Shown here piece by piece: positions 52,790 to 63,798 of a DNA stretch of 64,000 nt (within the stretch, counting starts at the first letter, position 1; every line of letters starts with the position of its first letter). The notes beneath the pieces were generated by a model. The model saw only the letters and a list, made by a program, of their open reading frames with translations. It did no database searches and had not been told where the DNA came from. This stretch comes from Diphasiastrum complanatum. Its lineage: Eukaryota; Streptophyta; Lycopodiopsida; Lycopodiales; Lycopodiaceae. The stretch spans positions 69,859,349 to 69,923,348 of the forward strand of contig CM055099.1 in the NCBI GenBank assembly GCA_029204225.1, in the 5' to 3' direction. The translations under genes and the position numbers were made by a program.

Positions 52790-53623
52790 TTTTATGCTGT
52801 TGATATAGAAATTTGCCAGATCCAACTATTAGGCAATCTGTGCTATTTGCAAATGACCTGACCGTGCTGGCATCCACCATATTACCACGATGGGATGATT
52901 GCCTTCCCACGTTGGCTTTCGATCCAAATGTTTCGATGGCGTAGCATTTTACGTGAAGTGGTTTTCTCTCACTTCGCAAATTCCGGGAAGTGAATGGGAA
53001 CGTTCCTCGTTCAAAATAGATGACCTTTAGCAATTTCTCTCTCTTCGAGAGAGAAGAATAGTTTAACTTATGAAAATAGATGACCTTCGAGAATTTTCTC
53101 TCTCTTCGCACTTTTTGGGAAAAATCCGAAAAAGCCAAAGGTGTTAAAAACAGTTAAACTTTTGAACTATGCAAGTGTCGCATTTCGGGGAAATGCAAAA
53201 AAGCCAAAGTCGTTGAAAACATAGTTCATTTCTGCAAACTGTCACGACACTTAGAGTATTTTGCAAACTATCACGAAAGTAATGTATTTCTACAGAATTG
53301 TTCTAAATGCTAATTTCGTGGAAGTCCTTGAAGATGGCCAAGACTTCAATGACTACAAATTATTGAACTTAACATCTGAACTTTATAATTATGACGTGAT
53401 TGGTTACCCTTTGCTGGAGATCAGTCGGAAGCCCATTGTATACGTTCTTCAAATAAAGTGGTTGTCTAAGTTTTTGATTCCTGCAAGTATCAAATGAGCA
53501 GACTTTAAATCCAAAATAGGTTTCACCAGACCCTAGATCAAAGATCAATAAACGTGCAGGAAGAATCATGAAATAGAAATTAGTCATTCACCAAGGAGGC
53601 AACTATGGGCTTAATTTCCAACA
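52790..53623 (-). repeat. Copia-type LTR (solo), related to the LTR at 11.0-12.4 kb
   Basis: On the minus strand it starts TGTTGGAAATTAAGCC at 53,623. It aligns by eye with the 12,393 LTR for about 300 bp: shared GATTGGTTACCCTTTG, GTATCA.ATGAGC.GAC and TGCAGGAAGA. Further in it carries two ~57-bp units with AATAGATGACCTTT and TTTCTCTCTCTTCG (53,014-53,107). No internal copia sequence or second LTR adjoins, hence a solo LTR. The left end near 52,790 is uncertain and no target duplication could be matched. Confidence 0.6.
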
Positions 53624-54110
53624 GTTCTAAATTCAAACCCCCAGATTCAAGTACCATTGATGCCTCAGTTCTCGTCTCAACAGCAAGATCAAGGTCAAGT
53701 GGATACTGGCATGAATGAGGGGGACGATGTTGAAGAAGAAGTCACGGAAGTGCAAGCTACAGAAGCGGGGCCATCGACATCAAAGGCAAGGCCTTATTCC
53801 AGAAACCGGTCACCATCGAGGAGCAGACTCAAAAAATTTTACAACATCCACACGAGTCCTCAAGGGGTGGCTGGATAATCAAGTTTCGAACTTCAGAGAT
53901 TGAAGCAGAAAAAGAGTTGGATAAGCTACCTGCATTGGGTGAGCAACCAGAATGGGTGAGCAATCAGAATGGCACTTTGAAAAAGCCCCAAATTCAATAA
54001 GGAGTTATGTTACGAGCCCTCACCAATTACGAGTAGATCCATACTATGTCCGAATGTTGTGATGAAATAAATGGAAAGATTTGGGTGTACAAATGGATCA
54101 AATCAGGTCA
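53624..54110 (+). pseudogene. Second copy of the gag-protease element's C-terminal domain
   Basis: After the solo LTR: MPQFSSQQQDQGQVDTGMNE and a Glu-rich stretch, then FQKPVTIEEQTQK-like and HPHESSRGGWIIKFRTSEIE sequence in shifting frames. It matches 52,260-52,710 and continues past SYVTSPHQLRVDPYYV. The same domain therefore sits on both sides of the LTR in the same orientation. This means a partial tandem copy of the element or a separate insertion. Beyond 54,110 the homology stops. Confidence 0.7.
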
Positions 54111-56189
54111 TGCATGTCTGATAGACATTAATTCAGTAAGATTGGAAATCTAACAATGAATAGGGCACCCCCAAAAGTCAAGATAGGGCCCCTTAACATA
54201 ATGAGACTTTACTTGGACCCACGAGTTATTACTAGGCCAAAATTGGGTCCAACTTAGATAAAACTAACTTAACATGGTCTAAATAATAAACTTAACCCAT
54301 GGTTACACAAGTCTTGACCTTTTGGGTCAAAGTAACCTATGAGAAACTAACATTATCATTTATTATTTCTAATACCCTCCTTGAATGATAATGTGAAAAA
54401 CATAACATGACATGAAGTAGAATGGAAAAATTGCAACAAAATGCAAAATGTTGCTTGCTGCCCAAAACTTCATATAGCCAAAAAAAAAAAAAAAAAAACT
54501 CTAACTCAAAGTAGTCAAAGTAGCCGAAATCTCAGCCCCAATCATGCCCGATGTAGAAGAGATGTAGAATACGAAGTGCGGTAGCATCAAGTCGAAGAGT
54601 GAAGACAAGCATGCTCCATCCAAAGTAGGTAACCAAAAAACCAGCCACAAGTCGAAATATGGATTTGCAATCCATCAATAGTTTCCACATGATTCATAAG
54701 TCTTCTTACCACGAGAAACATAAAGAAAAGTATGATACTCTTTTACCATCACATCCTCCTGAATCTTACTATCAATGATCTGCTCACCAACACTAGGTAA
54801 GGCAACACCGTCATCATAAGAAGTAAGCATCAAAACAGGAAAATCAGCATAAGGTACTGACTTTGGTGAGGCATGTGTGTTTCCTCCAAGGTAAAAAGAT
54901 GCTTTGCTATCCTGCAAAGACTCAAACATCCAACAAGAGGCTATAGCAGGTTGTCCAACAGCCACAAAATTACCAACACTTTGCTATCCAAGGTGTTTCA
55001 AATGTGGACCTTGTTGTCCAAAAACCTTCCACAGGCCGTTCTCGATGCATAATAGGATGCTCACGATGTAACATAGGCTGGAAATGATCAATAAACCATG
55101 GCTGAATATGATGTCCACCATCTTCAAGAAAAAAACCAACAGCTTTTGAGCACCTGTTGGGAAGCCTTGGTGCTCTCTCCTTTTTCTTTTTCATTCGTAA
55201 GCTTTTATGTAGATCTTAGGAAGTGGACGACCTATCTACCACTATACTACATCCATGAGTAGATCTTAGGAAGTGGACGACCTATCTTATACCCCAGAGT
55301 GCTCAATTGGATAACGAATCATAATGAATCCAAGAATAATATCTGAATTGATATTCAGCAGGACTTTGGGTATCTAGATTTGATTCTAGATTGTAATCTA
55401 AAGTTTTTGTAGTTGAAGATGATTGTCATTTTGGTGTGCGTTCAATCTTTAATTACCAGTGATTATAGAACTTGAATCTTGCATTTTAGTTAAAGAATCC
55501 TATTTAAAAAATATTCCTAAATCCAATATTATCTTAGTGAAAAGATTTTGGAATGATTCTTACTTTTCTTGAGTTATGTTGGACATATATTCCGATATCC
55601 TATAAATGATTATGGTTTTGGATTCCAGAAAATTATGATTGACGAATCATATGAATCTAAATATTTATGATTGAAGGATCATAAATAGATACTTAATTTT
55701 TGTCAGAGGATTCAAAGGAATGGTGATGATTCTTGAGTGTGATGATTACTTTTTGATCTATTATTTGAGTAGGAATTCATATCAGTGTTTTGGATCTCTC
55801 TACTCCAGTAGTATTGAGAACCTATGGATCTCATAGACATTCTCACAAAATAAGTATTTTCTTTGTGGAGAATTTAATTTATTTAGTGGATGTTATTCTG
55901 CTACAGTTTATGGTCTGTAGTTTTTCATTTGATTGGATCTCTAGTTATCATAGGAGACAAACAAGTCTATTAAGATGAATGAATGCTATTTTTTGGCATT
56001 TGGTGTTAGAATTAAGAGCATTTAACTCAAAAGAGTATCTGGGATACTCGGAGTTGAGTTTTAATCATTCTATATCTTAATGATTCTCCTAGAGATTCCA
56101 ATTGAATGAATTATCATATCTTAGAATTGAATTCTAAGGATAGTTGTATTGTCCTGCCTACAACGTATAAGGTGTTGTTTTGAGGATCA
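54111..56189. other. Non-coding region with two unassigned minus-strand frames
   Basis: An A run (54,481-54,499) lies after AT-rich DNA. Minus frames at 54,675-54,965 (96 codons) and 54,970-55,194 (74 codons) sit in register side by side but match nothing I know. 55,300-56,190 is AT-rich, with many GATTC/GAATC words and no gene. Confidence 0.4.
55210..55287. repeat. 50-bp-period direct repeat
   Basis: TAGATCTTAGGAAGTGGACG then ACCTATCT occurs at 55,210-55,237 and 55,260-55,287. The 28 bases are identical, separated by 22 bases of spacer. Confidence 0.95.
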
Positions 56190-58149
56190 ATGCACATTGT
56201 TCAAGTTTAAATGAGGATGGATCCATCTGCCATGAAGTCAAAGATTCAGTAATATCCTTTGCCCAAATGGGCGTATCGTCAACTTGAAATAAAATGGCAT
56301 TGGGTAAATCATCATTGATGCCTTGGTCCGGATTTGGTAGATTAAGGATTCGGGAGAAATGATCTACTAGAAAATGTTGAATGCCCTTTCAAACAACAAT
56401 CTGAAACTCGAATTCTCGTAATAATAAGATCCATCGAGTAATTTGACCAGTTGTGCAAGTTTTTTTAATAAGGTAGAGAAGTGCTTGATGATCAGTGAAG
56501 AAAGCAAAAAAAATTTTCTAGAGATAATGACGAAACTTCTGAACCGCATAAACCCTTGCCAAAGCTTCACGCTCAATAGTGGTGTAATCAATTGTCTACT
56601 GAGAAATCGGATTGGATAATCCTTTTTGAATTCTTTCGGTTGGGTGAGCACTGCTCCGATGGCATACTTGGATGCATCGGTATGCACATGGAATTTCTTG
56701 GTGTAATCAAGAGCCCAGAGGATGGGTGCATTTATGAGGGCTTTTTTCAACTGATTGAACATGACTCTTTGTTCATCAGTCCACTTGGGGATAACAACCA
56801 CCTTATAGATTAATCGTGCTTTATTAGCAAAAGCGAGAATAAACAACGATAATAAGTGGCGTGGCCTAGGAATGAATAAACTTCGCGAATAGTGCACGGT
56901 TTTAGCAGATTTTGAATGATCATGACCTTTTCAGGGTCAGTTGCGATACTATTTTTTGAAATGATATGTCTTAATACAATGTCACGTGTTATCCAAATCT
57001 GGCATTTTTTAGGGTTCAAGAAGATTTCGAAGCATTGACATTGGATAAAAAAAAAGTTCAAGTACAGACATATGACGTGTTTCTTCTAAATGTGCTCCTA
57101 AATCGTCCAAGTAAATCTCTAGGGCATCTTCCATCTGCTGAGAAAATGTAGTTTGCATAATACGTTGGAATGTGCTAGGAGTATTACAGAGGCCGAAAGG
57201 CATGACTTTCCAACAGAAGGTTCTCCATTCTATGGCAAAGGCGGTTTTATGCTGATCTTCTTCAGCAATTTAGATAATGTTGTAGCCACTAAAGCCATCT
57301 AAGAATGAGTAGGCCTCATCTCCTGCGAGATTCTCTAGGATGGATTCTCCGAAAGATAATGAAAAATGATCACGTTCTGTGATGGCATTAAGCTTCTTAA
57401 AGTCGATCCAGATGTGAAGTTTTTCATTTTTCTTAGGAACGATTACGATTGGAGAAATCCACTCAATATGTTCAATTTCATAGATGAATCCTGCATCTAG
57501 CAAGATTTGTAATTATTCTTTAATTTTGGCCTTGTAGATCGGATTGCATCAATATGGACGGTTAGTAGCTGGTCTCGCTCCCGGTTTAAGGGGAATACGA
57601 TGCACGGCTACTTGGGGTGAAACTCCTTGCATGCCCTTATAGAACTAGGCAAAGACATGTCGATACTTTTGCATAAGTTTTTCAAGCTTTCTGCGTTGCT
57701 CTCGATTGATATGAGCCCCGACGTGAACAATGTATTTTTTATCCTCATTGGGCTCACTCAAGGAGTTGGTGATGGTGCGTGCAAGACCTTCATAGGGGGA
57801 GTTACCGTTTGGCTCGCGTTGAGCTTGTGGTAACTATATAGTCACATCCTCGATCGTGTAATCTTTAAAGTATGCATGCACATCATGTGCGGGTGATTCG
57901 AGGAGAGCTTTTCTCTTTAACTGCCTTGATGGAGATTTGGGAGGTCCTGGGATAGGTCTACGAGCTAAAGAAATCTTATGAACTTCTCGAGCAGTGGTAA
58001 GATCTCCAAGAGATTGGATTAGAAGTGGTTTCTTTATTTTCTCCTTCATGGTATTGCCACAATGTTGTGTCTTCCGAGGGCGTGAAGTGTGCGGATGAGG
58101 AATTGGTGGCACATCATGGAGGATCTCATCATCGATTTGATAAATGGTT
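56190..58149 (-). pseudogene. Ty3/gypsy pol remnant: reverse transcriptase and RNase H
   Basis: Minus strand: a Pro/Lys-rich linker (RPIPGPPKSPSRQLKRKALL, about 57,950-57,890), then RT: LLDAGFIYEIEHIEWISPIV, VPKKNEKLHIWIDFKKLNAI, EAYSFLDGFSGYN, then WRTFCWKVMPFGLCNTPSTF and the catalytic-box region EIYLDDLG (YLDD). RNase H: FHVHTDASKYAIGAVLTQP and IRFLSRQL, then a VDHFSRI-like end and INDDLPNAILFQV at about 56,290. These features resemble Athila/Tat-type gypsy pol. Integrase is missing beyond about 56,190. Upstream it is interrupted at 58,149 by a plus-strand copia. Its gag resumes at 63,799. Several stops break it; protease is not found. Confidence 0.85.
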
Positions 58150-58672
58150 ACGCAAAGCTGAAACGAAGAGACTGACTGTCGCGAAATATTTGCGAACAGA
58201 ATTTATTCGACTCTGAGAAACTAGATTGTTGTTGAATATCGACCGTCAAAATGATTGGATTCTGTTACAGAAGGAAAAAAGCCAAAGGACTTATCCTGTA
58301 ACAATATAAATACCTGTGCACTTATAGTAATAACATACTCTCAGATTCAAGCTCAAACTTAGACTCAAACTGACTTGTTTATTTATGCACTTGCGCACTT
58401 ACGTACTCTTCATAAAAGAGATACCACAAGCAGCAAGACAAATATATATCGATTTAGACTCATAACTATAAAAATTCGTTTTCTAATCAAAGTTTTAGTC
58501 GTTTATCAGATTATCTAATTGTCTATCACATTCGCGCATATTTTTTCAATTTCTACACTCAAATTTCTGCACGCATAATTTAGTCATAATAGAACTGCTC
58601 TATTAGTACATAGATTAGATCTAGACATAATTAAAAACGCTAATATTGGTGTGATTTATTCAACCTCTTACA
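58150..58672 (+). repeat. 5' LTR of the inserted copia, outer part missing
   Basis: It ends CAACCTCTTACA before the primer site. A TATA-like AACAATATAAATAC lies near 58,300. Compared with the 3' LTR it keeps ~32 bp (about 58,199-58,230) that the other copy lacks. The outer ~430 bp are absent at the gypsy junction. Confidence 0.88.
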
Positions 58673-58673
58673 G

Positions 58674-58685
58674 TGGTATCTGAGC
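58674..58685 (+). other. Primer binding site (one mismatch)
   Basis: TGGTATCTGAGC, the copia initiator-Met tRNA site TGGTATCAGAGC with one change, one base after the LTR end. Confidence 0.9.
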
Positions 58686-58754
58686 TAATATAGTGATATA
58701 CAGTGAGATCGGATAGCCTTATATCCATCAAGAGCCAAATCGAAAGACTGGAAG

Positions 58755-59760
58755 ATGTCTTCAATCAGCAGCATTCAATCTACGATCAATACGATCTTGG
58801 ATGTAGAAGGTTCGAACTATTTAGTCTGGAAGTTAAAAACTTCACTTGTACTAAAGGGCAAAGGTCTATGGCAATGGGTAGAACTATCAGAAGACAAGCC
58901 AATGCTCCTGGCAAGGAACGTCATGAATGGATGGAAGCTATAGCAATTATTGCATCTTCAGTGCATGACAACATAATGCTAGATCTTTTATCGACTTCAA
59001 ATGAGAAAGAATTGTGAGAAGAACTACGAACCAAGAATGAGACTTGATCTCGAAATCAAGTCATGTTCTTGGAGGACCAATTGACTTACCTACAATGGGA
59101 TGGCAAAGACCTGATCACATTCGTGCGAAAGATAAATGATTTGTTTATTTCTTTGCAGAATTTCGGCACTGAAAATGCAATCTCAAAGGAAAAGCAGCTT
59201 AGCTATTTTCTTCGCATCCTACCCAGGTCATTCCACACAACTCGAACTTTACTGGCGAAAGGGATAGATGGAGTCAAAGAGGAAGTAAAAGCACGTGAAC
59301 ACTATGATGACAATGGTGATTCCGAAAAAGCTCTTTTCACTTAGAAGAATAAATCTTCTAAGAAGTCTAAGTCTAAGAGAGAGTCGTTTAAGAAGAATGA
59401 AAATCGTTCAGACGAATCAAAGACAAATGATCGACAATCTGGAAAGCAGCAGAAAAATTCTGGTGAAAAGAATATCTGCAACAGATGTAGAAAATTAGGT
59501 CATACAGAACACAAATGTTAGCTAAATCCAAAGATTGAATGCATTCATTGTCATAAACGAGGTCATGCAGCAGTAGACTGTTATCAAAATCCCAGAAACA
59601 AAAAGAAGCAGAATCGAAGCTAACCTTCAGATTCTGATTTCATCGAAGACAAACCAGAATGTTCTAGAGCAACGGAAGAGAGAACAACAAGAAACTCAGC
59701 AACATATGTTTCTGAAGATTTATGTTGTTCATCAAATTCGCAAATTCGATAAGTAGTTCT
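58755..59760 (+). pseudogene. Copia gag with two zinc knuckles
   Basis: ATG 58,755 begins MSSISSIQSTINTILDVEGS, then NYLVWKLKTSLVLKGKGLWQ. A frameshift near 58,900 leads to WMEAIAIIASSVHDNIMLDL, a TGA after NEKEL, FLEDQLTYLQWDGKDLITFV and SYFLRILPRSFHTTRTLLAK. A basic tail contains two CCHC knuckles: CNRCRKLGHTEHKC (about 59,478-59,519) and CIHCHKRGHAAVDC (about 59,540-59,581). Two knuckles are unusual compared with the single one in the 34.8-kb copia. Stops at about 59,015, 59,047, 59,342, 59,520 and 59,622 break it. Most of these are TGA, TAG or TAA where CGA, CAG or CAA is expected. Confidence 0.85.
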
Positions 59761-61190
59761 TGATTTGGGAGCCACCTCACATTTTGTTTTCGCGAAACAA
59801 ATATTATCTGAGTATAAGAAGACGAATTATTCAATATTTATTATACTTGGAGACGGTTCTAAACATATAGTTGATGGAACTGGTGTACTATGGCTAGACA
59901 CGAATCAGGGTGAAAAGAAACTGGAGGAAGTTCTCTATGTTCCTACTCTTGATAAGGATCTTCTATCCGTAGCTAAGATAGTTGACACAAGAATGTCAGT
60001 AACTTTCACAAGAAACTCTTGTAGATTGTTCGATGAAGATTCTGATAATCTGGTTGCCAAAGGCAATAGAAATGGTAATTTGTATCACTTGAGCATCCGA
60101 ACTAGAGTTGAACAAGCTAATCGAACTCAGGAATCAATAGATATTATGTGGCACAAGAGGCTATGTCACATGAACATGGAAGCCCTGTACCAAGCCAACA
60201 AAAGTCAAAAAATAGAAGGAGTCAAAATCAAACTCGAGATATTCGAACTACTTGCGAATCCTGTCTTAAAGGCAAAATGTCTCGAACACCTTTCAGTAAA
60301 GATGTTTATAAAGCAACCAAGGTACTGGAAATTGTGCATTCAGATATTTGTGGACCATTTGGAGTGTTGTCATTGGGTGATGCAAAATACTTCATTACGT
60401 TTATCGATGACTTTAGCAAGTTCGCTGTAGTATACTTTATTCGTACAAAATCAAAAGCTTTCGAGAAATTCGTTGAGTATACGAATTGGGCTGAGAAGTA
60501 GACATGTAGCAAGTTGAAGCAAATTCGCATAGATCGTGGAGGTGAGTACATTTCCAACAAATTCTAAGCTTTTTGTATTGATCGAGGTATTATGCGTACA
60601 AAAATAGCATCATACACACCTCAGCACAATGGAATAGCTGAACGAAGAAATCGTACACTTATGGAAGCTGCAAGGTGTATGATGGCTCATTCAAAAGCAC
60701 CAAAAAAGTTATGGGTGGAAGCAGTAGCTACATCAAACTATATTCAGAATCAAATTCGGAAATCAAGAATGCCTAGATATAACTCCTCATGAAGTATGGT
60801 GGAAGTCAAAGCCAAATTTGGCTCATGTTCGGACATTTGGATGTGCAGTTTATATGCACATACTAGACAAATTGAGGAAGAAACTTGATAAAAAGGCAGA
60901 ACAAGGCTTTCTGGTAGGATTTGGGCTGCTTCTTCATATTATCGAGTTTACATACCCGAAAGTGAAAAAGTAAAAGTTCTACGAGATGTATAATTCGATG
61001 AGTCAAAGTACATAGCAGACAGTGACTTAGTCGCCTATGAAATTCTCAAAAGTTATTATGAGTTACCACCTACAGAAGTAAAGCAAGCAGATGATAAAGA
61101 AGAATTACCATCCGGACACAATAGTGATTCAAAGAGAGTTCAATTTCGAGAACTTGAAAGACTCAAAATACCAGATTGGATTCAAGCAGA
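59761..61190 (+). pseudogene. Copia protease and integrase
   Basis: Protease: VLDLGATSHFVF at about 59,758-59,793, with D-L-G where D-S-G is normal. Then VLYVPTLDKDLLSVAKIVD, pre-integrase MWHKRLCHMNMEALYQ (the usual GH is CH) and CESCLKGKMSRTPFS in a shifted frame. Integrase: VHSDICGPFGV, FITFIDDFSKFAVVYF, IDRGGEYISNKF (DNGGEY changed to DRGGEY) and PQHNGIAERRNRTLMEAARC, with its catalytic Glu kept. Stops follow at about 60,499 and 60,567. The C-terminal region with RVYIPESEKVKVLRDV continues to the acidic linker. It is not functional. Confidence 0.85.
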
Positions 61191-62823
61191 ATAGGTTGAA
61201 CTTGAAGATGTGTCTTTAAATTTGAGACCTATACAAACTATGAGAAGATCTGAAAGGCAGCGCAAACCACCAATAAGATTTGGTCATGATGAATCTTGTG
61301 GCTTCACTAACGAACCTCAGGCATTCGAAAAAGCTATTGACGGACCAAATAAAGATCGTTGGATTTAAGCAATGGAGGACGAAATGTCATCCATGTATAA
61401 GAACAATGTACGGACACTTGCACCCGTACTTGATGGAAGAAAACCAGTCAAATACAAGTGGATCTACAAGATCAAAACAGGTCCTGATGGAGAAAACATC
61501 AGGTACAAAGCAAGGCTGGTGGCGAAAGGTTTTTCACATAAATATGGGATTGACTACATTGATACATTCTCACCAGTAGTCAAACACACATCAATTCGCT
61601 TATGCAGTAGCTCATGATCTCAGAATCCATATAGTGGATGAGAAAATTGTTTTTTTGCATGCGAAAATAGAGGAGGACTTATTCATGGATCAACCACTTG
61701 GCTTTGTAAGCCAAGAATATCCAGAATACGGATATCACATGAATAAAAATATCTATGGTCTGAAACAAGCAACAAGACAATGGTATAGAAAGAAGGACGA
61801 AGCACTACGTTATTTAGGCTTCAAACCTTTATTTGTTGAATCGAATGTCTATATCAAACATGTCAAAAATGAAATTATTATGCTAGTTTTTATGTTGACG
61901 ATACTCTAAGAAAAGATGAGTTAATTTTAGATGTCAAAAGAAACATTTATGAAATATTTGAGATCGTTGACCTAGGAGAAGCAAGAATCTATCTAGGTTT
62001 GCAGATCGAAAGAGACTTTGAAAGTGGTAAGTTATATCTTCACCAACAAAAGTATACTCTGAAAATAATTGAAGATTTCAACATGCTCGAATGCAAAGGC
62101 ATGCATACTCCCATGATACCTGGAACAATAGTGAACAAGGCAGATTGTCAGCAGACTCTCGAAGAAGAGAAGCGAATGGCCAAGACACCCTATCGCAAGC
62201 TGATTGGATCATTATTATATCTTGCAGACAACACCAGACCTGATATAGAATTTGCAGTATACAGGCTGAGTCAATTTAATCAGAACCCAGAATCGTTACA
62301 TTGGAATTTAGCAAAGAGAGTAGTGCAATATCTCCAGGAAACGAAAGACTATGGACTGTGTTATTAGAAGGAAGCTGGATTTCACATCGAATCTTACAGT
62401 GACGCAAGTTGGGCATCCATGAAGGATGATAGCAAAGGCATTTCAGGAGGCTGTACACTAGCATCTGGCGTAGCCATACTCTGGATAAGCAAGAAGCAAA
62501 CAACAGTAGCTCAATCTTCTTGTGAGGCCGAATATGTAGCAGCAACTAAGATGGCAAATGAGCTAATTTGGATCAAACAGATGTTAGAAGGATTTGATAA
62601 ATCTATTTTTGAACCTTATGTCTTGTTAATGGATAACACTTCAACAATCTATCTTACAAAAGATCCTGTATTTCACTCGAAAATGAAGCATATAGCTATC
62701 AAGTATCATGTTATTCGGGACTTAGTCGAGAAGAAGATACTGAAGACAACCTTCATACCTTCAGAGGAAATGACAGCTGATATCTTTACAAAGCCACTAA
62801 GTAAAGCCTTGTTCAAGAAGTAG
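61191..62823 (+). pseudogene. Copia reverse transcriptase and RNase H
   Basis: RVT_2 begins near WI[12 protein letters not shown] (about 61,365), a Gln codon turned stop in a very conserved spot. Then [34 protein letters not shown] and NIYGLKQATRQWY; FYVDDTL, the catalytic YVDD, lies near 61,893. Next come LGLQIERDFESGKLYL, PYRKLIGSLLYLADNTRPDI, and RNase H: YSDASWASMKDDSKGISGG, ISKKQTTVAQSSCEAEY, LLMDNTSTIYL and MTADIFTKPLSKALFKK before the TAG at 62,821. The DVKTAFLNG segment is changed to VDEKIVFLHAKIEED. Several frameshifts and stops are present. Confidence 0.88.
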
Positions 62824-62867
62824 TGAAGAAGATTGAAGTTAATCCAACTGCCACTTTGAGAGAGAGT

Positions 62868-63797
62868 CGTAGAACAACTGATCAGACAGATCTTGATTCT
62901 ACCAGCAAATCACAGTTTACTTAACAAAGGATGAGAAAGAAACGAACGCGAACTCAAAATTTTTTCTATTCATGACCAACTCGAAAAGCTTCGTGAAAAA
63001 TTCGCAAAACAGTGTCTTGTGAAAGCTCATGGCTTTCTTGTTGAAGCTTGAAAGATTCGCAAACAGAATCTTGTCACAAAATTTTTTTGTTTCTTGTTCA
63101 AGCCTCAGATGTGGTAAAATTGTTGCGAACAATTCGCAAAATCTTCTAGACTGTTCTTCAAGCTCACCTGTCGCGAAACTATCTGGAACAATTCACGAAA
63201 TATTCTACCTTCCTTCAAGCTCAAGAATTGTCATCTGTTGTGAACGATTTGTGAATGACGAAAATGTCGCGAAGAGACAAGTGTCATGAACAATTCGCGA
63301 AACACAAAGCTGAAACGAAGAGACATACTGTCGCGAAATATTTGCGAACATAACGTTGTTGAATATCAATCGTCAAGACGATTGGATTCTTTGCAGAAGA
63401 AAAAAGGCCAAAGGACTTATCCTATAACAATATAAATACATGTGCACTTATAAAAATAACATACTCTCATATTCAAGCTTAGACTTAGACTCAGACTGAC
63501 TTATTTACTTATGCACTTGCGCACTTACGTACTCTTCATAAAAGAGATACCACAAGGCAGCAAGAAAACTGTATATTGATTTAGACTCAGAATTATAAAA
63601 ATTTATTTTCTGATCAAAGTTTCAGTCGTTTATCTGATTATCTAATTGTCTATCACATTCGCATATATTTCCAATTTTCGCACTCAAATTTTTGCATGCA
63701 TAATTTAATCATAATAGAACTGCTCTATTAGTACATATATTATATTCAGGCATGATTAAAAACGCTGATATTGGTGTGATTTATTCAACCTCTAATC
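62868..63797 (+). repeat. 3' LTR of the inserted copia, rich in TTCGCGAA-type motifs
   Basis: It starts after the purine run ending near 62,867; no clear TG start is visible. U3 (62,940-63,345) holds at least eight copies of TTCGCAAA, TTCGCGAAA or TCGCGAA. The inner ~490 bp match the 5' LTR. The last four bases (TACA in the 5' copy) are not preserved at 63,794-63,797. Confidence 0.8.
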
Positions 63798-63798
63798 G

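Larger units (their letters stand above)
58150..63797 (+). mobile_element. Old Ty1/copia element inserted in the gypsy element
   Basis: The direct repeats 58,150-58,672 and 63,303-63,797 match over about 490-520 bp with roughly 5% substitutions and several indels. They share GCTGAAACGAAGAGAC, GGACTTATCCT.TAACAAT and GTGTGATTTATTCAACCTCT. The 3' LTR continues upstream to about 62,868, so the 5' LTR has lost about 430 bp on its outer side. The primer site is at 58,674-58,685. Gag through RNase H are present but carry many stops. Gypsy sequence of one element lies on both sides, both on the minus strand. Confidence 0.9.
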
